DNA from: Undaria pinnatifida
Taxonomy: Eukaryota; Sar; Phaeophyceae; Laminariales; Alariaceae
Assembly: GCA_012845835.1 (NCBI GenBank)
Contig: JABAKD010000008.1
Coordinates: 13,701,501 to 13,765,500 of the forward strand
Direction of reading: 5' to 3'
Length of the DNA: 64,000 nucleotides
Positions 45,701-57,700 of the stretch are shown piece by piece. The number at the start of each line of letters is the position of its first letter. Positions within the stretch are counted from its first letter, which is position 1. Below the pieces are notes generated by a model, which ran no database searches, had not been told where the DNA came from, and was given only the letters and a program-made list of their open reading frames with translations. The position numbers and the translations under genes were made by a program.

Positions 45701-48700
45701 AAGAGAGGACCGGTAGAGTATGTACAGCGTACCTGAGGACAGTACCCGTGCTGCGTCGCCGCGGCGGGGTTGTCGACGGTAAGCCAATCGCGATCAGCCG
45801 GAACATCGCCCGTCCAAGGGTCCTGCTCCTCTCCCCCCCCGACCCCTCCACCCCCCCTGCTTCCTAGCCGCTTGCGACACCTGCGTGGCGACCGATCCGG
45901 GGGGGGGGGGGGAGGGGCGGACGGTTACGTTTCAGAATCGACCTGTGTACCTGTTATCGGTTCTGTTTTGTCTTAGGTACCGTATTTCTGTATTAACCAC
46001 TTTAGAGCCCCAAAAAAACCTTTCTATGCTGAAAACAAGTGATGTGTCCCCAAAAACGGCTTTCCAGCCGTGAAGGGGTTAAGGCGGTGGTGTCTTGGAA
46101 GCCATATGACCGCCTTATACGGGGAAGCCGCACTATTCATCGCAGGTTATGAACGCAATTTCTCAGCCGCGCCAAGCGATTTGGACCGCACTATACAGAG
46201 ATACCGCTCTATTTGACCCCCACCGTAATAAGATATGGTACATGGCTATAACCTAAAGTATCTTCTTTCTTTTCTTCTCAAACTTCTACTTTCCAGCTTC
46301 TGGACAAGCCGTGGTCACAGGTGTCGTCCCTTCTCCCCCCCGGTTCTTGCCTTCAATTCTTATCGCGCATAGGGTTCAGCAGTCCCACTGCTCGTCGATT
46401 TTTCATCGAGTGTTGCTAACTCACGCCCTCGCGCTTTCCGCAAGTCAATTCGTGCACAAGAAAAAGTCCGAACGAGTGTATACGAGTATGCACTCGGCGG
46501 GGCTCGAACTCACGAAACTGACCTATACCAGGCATAACCTGATACGCCACCGGGGCGACCGGTAAAGTATACCAGGTACCAGGTTTGCAATAAGCTGTAA
46601 ACTCGTCTGGGCTGGTCGGCGTTGCTTTACCGGGTTACTGGGGCGGTGGCTTAAATATTTTTCTTAGTTAATTTGCAAGAGTTTACGGTGGTTGACTTTT
46701 TCTTATATGATAGTTTGCGATAGTCCCCCCCCCCCCCCCCCCTTCATCTCGCGACACCTCCGGGGATTTCAAGCTGACCACAACCCGCAGGGGAAGCTTG
46801 AATCTTGTAGCCTACTACACAAACGCTTGAGCAGTAGCATCAGCCCACTGGGTCGGCCACTGCATCAGCCCACCGATAAAACATGGCACCAGCCCATCGA
46901 CCAACCAAATGATGCTAATATATTCCCGGCAGCGATTAATCCACTCAATCCATTCAATCCATCATACGGACCAACCACATACACCCACTATTACTAGTCA
47001 ACCATTGGATCTACCCCAAAAAATCAACCATTGAATTAGCCCGCCAATGAACCATTGCATCAGCCCACCAACCAATCACCGCACAGGGCCCAGAACACAA
47101 AACCAAAGTGGAACTAATACAGACAATTGCACGCAGGCACAGACACGGGCTAGAAGCATAACACACTCTGTTGCTATCATAGATACGGTCAAAGGCACAT
47201 GCCCTAACACAGACAGACAGACAAACAGACAGGCAGACATGCAGACAAACCGGCATGTCGCACTAAGCGTCATTCCTAACGAACGCAAAAAAAAACGTGA
47301 CTCGTGAAATCTGGAGCTTCGTGCTATTCCGTCACGCCTTTTAAAGCACGATCACGAGACTTGAAAAAACAGATTGTGACAACAATCTAAAATAAGACAT
47401 TTTTTTTTTGTACGTTTCGTAACATTTTTTTTTCCCCTAGGAACGATCCTTGCTGAGACACACACGGACAGCGAGACAAGGAAAAGAAAAAAAAAACGCG
47501 CAGGACTGCTGTGCAACACGATCTATACAACCTCATTGGTCACTAGCAATCAACCCTCGCCATCCGGAACGAAATCTGCTTGGTCGGTGAAAACTCGACC
47601 TGCTTCATCCAGGTATTGCAGGGATGCGAGGGTCTACGGTCGCAAGACTACGGCCATGCACGATATGAGTAGAGTTCCCCTACCCCCAACCCTCCAAGAA
47701 ACAATCCTCACCGCTTGCAGTGAAAACCCACGATGGCCGTCGAGAACGACCAGCCCGTCTCCTCGGCGCATGGAAAGTGGTAAGAGTTCTTGCAGGTTTC
47801 AACAATGCAGCCGATCGTCGCCCCTCTGCGCTTGCACGCCGTGCAGATCAGCTGCCGCCCGCGTTTGACCTGCCAACACAAAATAGGACATATGAAGACA
47901 TGGGAGCGATAGAACGGCAAACACGCAGGGCAGGAACGCACGGGAAGAAAGAGGGGGGGGCATGACGGGGGAGGAAGACGTAGGTTTTGATAATTACATT
48001 TATGCATACCTGGTGTATTGTGTGTAGAAATAGATAAAAGGGTGAGCAGAGGGAGAGGTGGAGACGGGGGGGAAAGAGGGAGAGCGGAGAGCGGGGGAAG
48101 GGGAAGTGGGGGTTAGAGAGAAAGAGACAATACCAACAACAACGATAGTAACGACAGCAACGCTGGCAACAACACAAACATCTCCAACACCAACACCACA
48201 ACACACCCACCAACACCGCCAGCAGTAACACCACTAAAACCGCCACAAACACCACCAACACCACCACCGCCAACAACACCAACACCAGCACCACCATCAA
48301 CACCAGCACCACCACCAACGTCACCAACACAACCACCAACGTCACCAACACAACCACCATCTTCAACACCATCAACACCAGCACGACAACCAACACAACC
48401 ACAACCACCACCAACACCGCAACCAGTACATGGGTTTCCTCACCTCGGAGGCAATGTTACACAGCGCGTCTGTCCCCTCATCCCGACAAACCATGGGGCT
48501 GTACAGCGCGCACCCATCGTGAACCCACACGTGCGCCGCACCGTCCATCATCGGATGCGACCCCACAATCTTCCCGGGGAGGGGGTAATCCCGCGAGTTA
48601 CCCTTGTGGCACATCGCACACTCCAGCCCACTCCGGTCCACTTTCAGCAGTCCCGCCGCCGCTGCCGCCGCCGCCGCGGCCGCTCTATCGGCCCCGCGAG

Positions 48701-51700
48701 TGGTGCGCCCGCCTGCCCCAGGCCCAGGCTTAGACTCAGCCTCGACCGCCCCTCCCCAAGCTTCCGGCTCGTCGTCTGAGCCAACCGCAACCACCGCGGA
48801 GTTGAAGTCATCGGGGATGATAGGTAAGGGCCCGTTCCCATTAGCACCGCCACCGCCGCCACCGCCACCGCCGCGGCCTGCCCCGCTTCCAGCGCCGCCA
48901 CGCTTTCCTCCACGAGCCTTCCCCTTCCCCTTCCCCTTCTTCTTGCGGCGAGTGCTACGGCGCCCCCTCGAACTGTCCCCGTCCTCCTCATCCTCTTCTT
49001 CTTCTTCCTCCTCCTCGTCCTCGTCCTCCTCCTCCTCATCGCTGCTCACACAAACCGCACCACTGCCTCTTCTCCCACTGCCGCTCCGCCGCCCCGTACC
49101 CGAATTCTGCCCGGACTGCTGCCGCCGCCTCGCCCGCTCCTCCCTAGACAAGGGCCCCTTACCCCTCCCGCGGGCCCCGCGGGTCCCTGCCCCTGACCTC
49201 CTCCTTCCCCCCCCCGCCCGTGGCGCGTACTCGTACTCCGAATCCGGGTCCTCATCCTCCCCCGAATCAGACACTTCTATGTATGGATCATCCTCATCGT
49301 GTTCCGTGTAGAACCCGCGCTGGGCGGCGGCTGCCCTTCGTCCACCCGACCACCCTCCGCCCCCCGCCCCCCCCCCCCCCTCCCCGCGTTACCGAGCCCC
49401 CCCTCCCTCCGCTGGTCACGCCACCTCTCCTGCCTCCACCCCCGCCACTACCACCGCCACCACTGTTACCGCTAACGCTACCACCACCGAGACCGCCACC
49501 ATCAGTGACAATGCCTCCGTCTTGCCAGCGGTGGACACCCGAGGAGGGGGAGGCGGAGCCGGAGGCCGGGGGGTGCTTCCGCCCACCCCTCGCAGCGGCG
49601 TTTCCGAGATGCTGCGGCACAGTGAAGCCGCGAGCGTTAGTGCGGGCCTCGTTAGATGCCAACGCTTTTCGGAGGTCCGACGCGATCTTCTGCACCGCCT
49701 TCAGCTGAGTTGCCACAAGACCCGGGGGCAGGGGCAGCGGGCCCCACAAGGTCGACTGATGGGGGGGGGGGACGGGGCGCGAAAAAAATGAAATGGATGA
49801 ATGGGATTGAGCGGGAGGGGATCGGGGAGAGGAAGGCGAGGGAGGGAGGAAAGGGTGGAGGGCGGGGGGTTCTTCGACAAGGATGGGGGTCAAGGTCTAT
49901 CTCTCTCTTGCCCTCTCTCGCGGTATACACCTGGCTCTCTGTTCCACTATGTCTCTCTGTCTCCCTCCGTCTCTGTATATTTTCTCTCTATTTTCTCTAT
50001 GGCCCTCTCTCCCTCTCTCTCTCCATCTCTCTCTGGATTTTTCTCCCCTTCCTCTCTCTGCGGTTGTTAGGCTCTGACTCTCTGTCCCGTTCTCCACGTC
50101 TTCCTCTGCCTCTTATCTCTGTATCTCTCTGCTCTGCTCCTCATCTCTTTCTTTCTCCCCCTCCCCTCCTCCCTCTCTCTTCATCTAACCTTGTCCGGTT
50201 GGCATTCCTCCGGGTGCGAGTTTCCGATAAAGTCCACCAGCTGTCCAGTCTGCGCCTCGTGCGGCGGCAGCTGCGTGAAAGCATCGAGCACGTTATCCCA
50301 CTCGTCTCGAATCAGTTCGCGGTAGTCCGATGTGAAGTACTGCTCCAGCGGAACCTGCTTCCACAAACACACCGGGAAATACTTACGTGTACATATCGTT
50401 AAACGGATATTTTCATGTTTACATTATACCCGCTGGTTCGGTGTAAATCAAAGGAAGGTCAAACTCTTTAGCAGACCTAAACATGTTTTTTTAGTACTGA
50501 ACCAGACTTGTTACATGGTTTTTTAACTCTGAACACACACCTGTACACGTTTTTTTACTGATTGTTTCCTTGCTTGCCTTGTTGTTGCTGTGCTTTCTAT
50601 GCCCGGTTCCGCGGAATACGATATGGTTTCGTCCATTCGTATGCGACGATTTTCTAATTTCTTACAGTGTGTGCCCACATAATTTGGTACCTCTCTAGGA
50701 TGAAGAATCGGAGGGACACGGAGCGTAATGTCGTCGGATACACAAAAAAAGTTTAATGTGAAGACAGTATATCCAACGTTTCCCGCCCTCCCTCCATCCT
50801 CCCCCCTTGCATCCCTCCTGCCTTCCCCCCCCCCCCTATCCCTCCTTCCTCCTCCTCCCTCCCTCCCCCCCTGCCCTCCAACCCTATCTCCCCCCCTCCC
50901 CTTGCCTCACCATCCTTCCCTTGGCGGTTTCGTCAATCCTCTGCCCGGTGCCGTACAGGGTCCACCTCCCCATCTGCCGTCGACAAAAAAAAAACACGGC
51001 TAGGTAAGTGAGCGCGAGGAGGGGGGGGGGGGCGTTTGAGCCGACGGGGATAAACGAAACGATAGTCAAACCGAGACCCGATTACGATATCTCTTAAAAG
51101 AAACAGCAACGCACGAATAAGCATAAGTACAAATACTCATATATGAGCAAAAAAAAACATGGCAGGTCCCATCGCCGGCACCTGTCCCCTCCCCCCCCAC
51201 CCTCCCTGCCGTTACCCATCCACTACATGCCTCCCCCCCAGCCCCCCGAAAAAACACGCTTTCTAGCTCTTACAACGTAGGCGACGGCGATGGAAAACCC
51301 ATCTGAGGAACAACAAAAAAAAAACGATCAAAACCCCCCACCTCCCTCTGCCCTTCTCCCCGCCCCAACAAAAAAACGCTTCCAAGTTCTCTCACAACAT
51401 CGGCGACAACCCCCCTTACCCCCTCCCTCCCTCCCTCTCTCCCTCCCTCCCTCCCCCGCAAAAAAAACACGCCACCACGCTTTCTCACAACGTCGGCGAC
51501 GGCGATGGAAGACCCGTCGGGTGAATAAACCCCGTCCAGCACATTGACCGGCATGTCGTAGTGGATCAGGTCCGATTGGGGACCCTCGGTAAGAAAGTTC
51601 TCGAACCGCGAGGCGCATCGCCCACCCCCGTGTCTCCCGCGGCCGATGTCCCATGTGCAGACGGTACCCTCGCTTCCGATCGAAGCGAGAGAGCCGGGCT

Positions 51701-54700
51701 CGAACGGGTGGGGGATGAGGGCGGACACGGTTTGGGCGTGGGCTCCCTTGACGGTTTGCATTAGGACTCCGGTTCGGCTGTTCCACACCTGTTGTCGTTG
51801 GCGTGTGGTGGTGGTGGGTGCGTTACGAAAAAAAGCGTTGCATGTACCATTGTTTACACGTGTTGCTGCAGTAGTTAGTACAAGTCGCATTGCATGTGTT
51901 ACGGTAGTAGGCGTCGTATTGCGTGTATTTGTGATTGCAATCACTACAATGCTAATGTTGCCTTTCGTTACACACAGCATTAGGCCTTCGTTGAACACAG
52001 CATTAGGAGTAGTGGTAGTACTGCGTATGCCACGTATAACATCACGCAGCTTGCAAAGCCTCCGTCTCGACTTCCCACTCCGTCCAATCCACCCCTACCT
52101 AACCCAATGCAATCCAATCCATACCCGACCCTTCGCAACCCAACCCAACGCAACCCAACCCAACCCGACCTAATCCAAAACCTAACCCAAACTCATTCCA
52201 ACCCAACCAGACCAAAATAAAACCCAACTACACCCAACCAAAACCCAATCCAACCTAACTTACAAACCAAACCGAAACCCAACCCAACCCAGCCCACCTT
52301 AAACTGAGAACCCGCGGTGTCTTGAGGGACCCTAGAACCCGCAGCCCTCTCTGTAGTCACCACTATCTCGTCGTCGCAACTCCAGCAGGCGTCATCGAGG
52401 GAGCTTTTCGGTTCCCCGCCCCCCGCTCGCCTGCCGCCTCCCCTAGCCCTGCCCGCCGCAGTCGTCGTCGGGTCTTGCCGGCACACCTGTTAAGAGGCGT
52501 AGCGGGAAAAAACGAGACGCGACGACGAGGCGGTCGGTATATCGGCATGTACACGTCGGTCCAGCGGTCGGCAGGTGGGTAATTTGAGCTGTTAGGTCAG
52601 CGGGTTGGTGCCATAGGCCGGTAAGTTTGTAGGTTGGTAGGCGGGTATAGTCGGAAGGTCAGCAGCCTGGTAGTTCAATACGTCGGTAGGTTGACAGATA
52701 ACTAGGTCGGTGAGTCGTTAAGCAAAGTCAGAAGGTCAATAGACCACCAGCAGGTTGATACAGTAGGTTAGCAGATCAGTAGGTTGGTGGGTCAGCAGGT
52801 CAGTAGGTTATTAGGTAGGCATGTCGGTATGTCATGAAGCCCAAAACCAAACCCAAGCCCAAAACCAAAACCACCACCAAAACCAAAATCCTAAACCAAA
52901 CCAGGCCGAACCAAAATATCCCGCACCTTGAGAACCAGGTGCTTGAGATGGGAGAATCGCGTTCCCCAGCTGTAAACGCGAGCCGTGCCATCGTTCATCG
53001 AGGCCGTCAAGATTCTGTCGCCCAGGCCGCTGAACCTCGTGTCGGTAACCCCGCTCACGTGGCCTGGGGTCCATTTCGAATAACAAAAATATCGCGGGCG
53101 ATGGCGCCAGCAGAGAGGGCAGAGGGGGGGTATTATACATGAGACGCCTGCAAAATATGAGCGTTGGTCAATCGGGGATCGGGCCAGAACCGTGGCCCAG
53201 ACGGGGTCATGACGGAGCGAGCTAGAACCTAACGCCGCCGCCACAACCAACACCACCGCCGCCGGCTTACAACGGAAGCGGCAAGACTTACAATTTGTTT
53301 CACGGAAGCGTCAGCGGAACCCGGGGGTTCTCCCGATCACCACTTAGTACCTCTTCAGATGTCCGCCACGACCACCACCGCCACCTCCTCCTCCCCCTCC
53401 CTCAGCCCCCCCAGACCCACTCCCACTCGCATCCCTTCCGACACTTTGTTCACTCACCGAGCAACTTCGTCGCCAAACGGACCTCCAGCGTCTTTTTCTC
53501 TCCCTCACCGCCGCTCGCTCCCCGCTCCCCTTCCCGTCGCCGCCCCCCACGATCCCTTGTCTCCATTCCAGCCCCACCCCCAACCCCGCCACTGGTAGCG
53601 GCGACTGCGGCGGCAGCAGTGGCTGAAGGAGGGGGGGTAGCGATAGAAGAAGGAGCGGCGGCTGCCCCACCTCCGCCAAACCCTGGCGAACCGTTCCTCG
53701 GCGAACCGCCCACGCCCATCCCGCCTACCGGGGAACCCAAAAATCGGGCGCGCTCGTGCATCCGAGGCGACAGGGGCACCTCAAGCCCCGCCTCTGCCGC
53801 CGCGCGGCTCGTGGGCCATCCGGAAGCGGTGGGGGGTACGCTACGGCCCACTTCCATCATCGCGGCCGCCGCCACCGCCACCGCTTCTCCCACGGCGGCC
53901 GTGTCCAATCCCGCCGAGGCCCCGCTCCACAAGGAAGCACCGCCACCACCGCTGCCGCTGCCGCTGCCGCTGCCGATGCCGATATGGGCACCTCCACCGC
54001 TGCCGCTGCCACCACCACCGCTACCGCTGCCAAATCCGCCGCCGCTACCAAATCCGCGACCGCCACCAAATCTTCCATCGCCACCAAACTCGCCACCGCT
54101 ACCACCCCCAAATCCGCCGCCGCCACCACCACCCGTTAGACCCGTCGCGCCGGCACCTCTCAAAGCCGCCGCTCTCGCTTGTCCTCCCGGGGCCACCGGA
54201 GGTACCTCTGCCGACGCCGAAACCGCCCTCGCTGCCGCTACCGATGCTGCCCTCGATGCTGCCGCCGCTCCGGCCCCCGTTCCCGCCCCCATCGACGCCA
54301 TCTCCGCTGCTGATGCTGCCGCTGCCGCTGCTGCTTCCGCTAGCGCTGCTGCTTCTCCAGCTCCTACTCCTGCTGGTGCTGGTGCTCCTGGTCCTGCACT
54401 AGCTAGCGGGGGTGGTGAGCGGGCAACCGGCGGCGCGGCTCGGAAGACCTCCCCGGTTCCTAGCTTGTCCTTTCCCGTTCGACGAGTGTTGTGCTTACCG
54501 GTGCCCCAGGCGAGGTCGTCGTCGGAGTCACCGTAGGCCCATACGCGCACCGAGCCGTCGCTGCAGCCGGCGGCGATAAGGTTGCCGGCGGGGCTGACGG
54601 AGAGGCACATGACAGGGTTAAGACCCCCTTGCTCGTTCTTATGCGGCAGGATTATGGGTACGATGTCTTCCGCTACGAGACTGTTGTTGCCGTCGTTGAC

Positions 54701-57700
54701 GTTATCATTGTTGTTGTGGTTGCAGTCGTGTTGTGGTCGTTGTTGTTGCCGTGGTCGTTGGTGCGTTTAAGGGGAGTGAGAAAAGGGGGGGAAGCAGGAG
54801 CAGGGGGGAGGAACGAGGCAATGAGGTAGGGGTGCAGCGGGTGCCAGCCAAGCACCGCATGTCTAAGCGTAAGTCCCGGGGCGTACAAGAAGCACCGTCC
54901 GACATGCATAAGATGCGTACAGTAACAGCAACAACAGCAACAACAGCAACAACAACAGCACCAACACCATCAACAACAGCAACAGCATCAACACATCCAC
55001 CAACAACACTAGCACCCCACGTTCAACACCAACGCCATCGATCTCCTTCCGTTAAGCCACTCTGCCCGCGCGGCGGCAAGGGACGTACGAGCGACCTCGC
55101 GACTACCGCAGCTCCTCTTTAACCCTGTCCCACACGAAGACAGCAAGCAAGAAGACAAGCAAGCAGACAAGCGGCCAAGCAGGCAAAGGCACCAGCCAAG
55201 CAGACACAGGCAGTGCACATACCTGTCACGGTCACGCAGATCCCATACCCTACACGTGCCATCCTCCGAGGCCGAGATAGCCACGCTGTCCCCCGGGGCG
55301 AAGTTAACGAGGCTAACTGCGGCGGTGTGGCCGCGCAGGACAGCCAGAGAAGCGCCGGTCCTCGGGTCCCACACCCTAACGTGGCGGTCGTCCGACGAGC
55401 TGACGAGCATCGAGTTGTCCGGGCTGACGGCGAGGTCGGTGATAACGCTGGAGTGGCCGCGGAGGGACAGCTTCAGGCGCCCTGTAGTCGCGGACCAGAC
55501 CTGAACCGATACATAACCGATAACCGATCAACCGATAGCCGATAACCGGTGAGACAGATCAACCGATCGCCGATAGTCAACAACCGACAAACGATAACCA
55601 ATCAAACGACAACGGATACCCGACAAACAATAACCGATAACCGACCGGACGTCGTTGTTTACCGGTTTGTATGGCGTAGGGCGGGTAGGGGTGGGGGCAA
55701 GGGGGGTAGAAGGGGGCGAGGGGAGTGTTACAAGGGGAGAGGAGGGGAGAGAGGGGGTTGGGGTGCAATGACGCGACAAGACTCGATACAGCACGACACG
55801 GTAGCCCGCTGCACGTGTGCCGCTCCAATGTTTAGTTCATCGCGGCGTATTCTAGCCCATCCTCGCGCCTTAAAAGCACATCAGGACCCTTGGCTGCAGC
55901 AAGGGGAAAGCAACAAAACTCGCTTGGCCTCCCCTTCCGACCACCCAGACCAAAACAAAACACGCAGTCCCCGCTAGCTGTACGGCTTGGTACACGCGAC
56001 TTTAAGGTATCCGTCGTCCCGCCCTCGCCCCCCTTCCCTCTCGGCCCTTCCTCCCTGCCTCCATGACAAATACGCCGTATACCAGACCGCGATTTGATGG
56101 CTTCATCGATCGCCTATTATGCAAAAAACAGCATACTAAGGCCAAAAGAGCAACGCTTTTCATGGGTCATGACTCGACCCGCGGGTCGGGTCAGGGTGGT
56201 TTCAAAGCGGCGCGGCGCGGGTCGGGTCGGGTCGGGTCGGGTCAAGAAGTTTTGAAATGTCGCAGGTCGGGTCGGGTCGGGTTAAGAGGTCTTAGAATCT
56301 CGCTGGTCGGGTCGAGTCAAGAGGTTTGCAAATCTCGCGGGTCGGGTCAGTTCATGTACGGGTCACTCGTGGGTCAAGCCACCATGACCCGCGGGTTGTT
56401 TTTGGCTGACCCGCGGGTCGAACGCGCGGATCTGGCCTACGGATTCGCCTTTTTCAAACTTCCAGGGCAATACGGGGTGGCAAAACTCACCTTGACGAGG
56501 CCATCGTCCGCCCCGGTGAAGATGAACTGTCCGGTGCGGTCGAACTTGATGCAGTACACGGGATTAATCCCGTGGCCGTTTGCGGTCATGAGGGGCCGCA
56601 TGCGCTTCCCCACCAAATAATCCGACGTCTCCACCAGGCGAACTCGCCCGGCCCCACCTCCGAACCGACTCCCTTTGGCCCGTCGGTTCGACATGATTGT
56701 CGGCATTGCCTGGGGGGGTTGTAATGAGAAGGGAGGGGGCGGGGGGTTGTCACGAGAAGGGGGGGGCAAGGGGGGGGGTGTCCGCGGGGGTTGAGAGGGA
56801 AAGCAGTCTTGCTTGATTTGAATAAGGTGGTGGGTCCGTACAAACACGGCGGGGGGGGGTTGGAATTACGGCGGGGGGGGGTTGGAATTACGGCGGAAAC
56901 ACGTGTCACAAGAGCGATTAAGCGACCGAGCCATCAAGTTCGCGAGTGTTTCGAGCGAGAGCAAGCGGGCGTCTTGAGAGAGACGGGGTTGGTTTGGGCT
57001 TGGTGCACAACAGGGGGCTCATGCCAGGGTTGGAGCATAAGCGACAGCGCATCTGTCTGCAGAAAAATATATCAGGAGACGTTCAGCCCTTGACCGCTTG
57101 GTCGACGGCAATTTTCCAATAAGTTACCTTGACTGACGCCAAACTACTAAATTTTAGCGTGGAACGACCGGTTTTGCACCATGACGGCACTTTGACCCCT
57201 TGATCGACGGCAGTTTTCCAACAATTTACCTTGACTCAAGCACACTACGAAGTTTTAGTGTGGAAAGATCGATTTTACACCCTTGACCGCTGGACTTTTT
57301 CCCAAATAATCAAACAAACTTCCAGAACAAACACACAGGTAACCATCTAAATATGACTCAACCGCCTGGTAACTAACTGCCTGACTGACTACTAGGTATC
57401 AAACAACCCCCCGACAACCAACAAAAAAAGAGTAGTCGCGGACGAAACGCCCACACTATCCCTCAACACTCAACAACCCCATTTTGAGCGCACAGCCCCT
57501 CCATAGGCTATGAGAACCCCGACGGTCATCACGCCACTGACCTTGCCACTGTAACGCGTCAGGGAGTTACGGAGAGCGCGTCGCCGCCTAGCCTCTCTCA
57601 CTGCAGCGTCCTTCTCATCCTGAGCCAATCCCACCTCCCCGGGTATTTGCGTCTCCCTTGCTAGCAACTCCTCTAGCTTACGCTCCAACGCTAGTCTATC

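Larger units (their letters stand above)
49393..56709 (-). other. BRWD: BRWD exons 5-13: WD40 propeller and following linker
   Basis: Exon 5 codes for NPVYCIKFDRTGQFIFTGAD, the first family-typical WD blade. Exon 6 carries the next, with SSDDRHVRVWDPRTG and SASEDGTCRVWDLRDRD. Exon 7 has AAGCSDGSVRVWAYGDS and then a 347-codon Gly/Ala-rich insertion. Exon 8 resumes with HVSGVTDTRF and NDGTARVY. Exons 9 to 12 continue with SCDDEIVVTT, FKVWNSRTG, GSEGTVCTWD, the short GRWTLYGTGQRID exon, and VPLEQYFTSDYRELIRDEWD. That last motif closely follows the propeller in animal and plant relatives (DYRPLIRD). Exon 13 starts STLWGPLPLPPGLV and ends Gly-rich. About eight blades fit, with low-complexity sequence looped out of one. 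Confidence 0.9.

Noticed and set aside
52090-52310. Interstitial telomere
   Set aside because: The pentamer is AACCC with many variants, not a clean telomeric repeat.
53265-53340. Possible extra exon between exons 7 and 8 ending in GTAAGT
   Set aside because: Its frame does not connect with the following exon, whereas exons 7 and 8 join directly in phase and restore the L-x-GH blade start.
53295-54536. Plus-strand 413-codon Pro/Ala-rich frame
   Set aside because: It lies opposite the WD40 exon 7 and its Gly/Ala insertion. Composition alone keeps it open.
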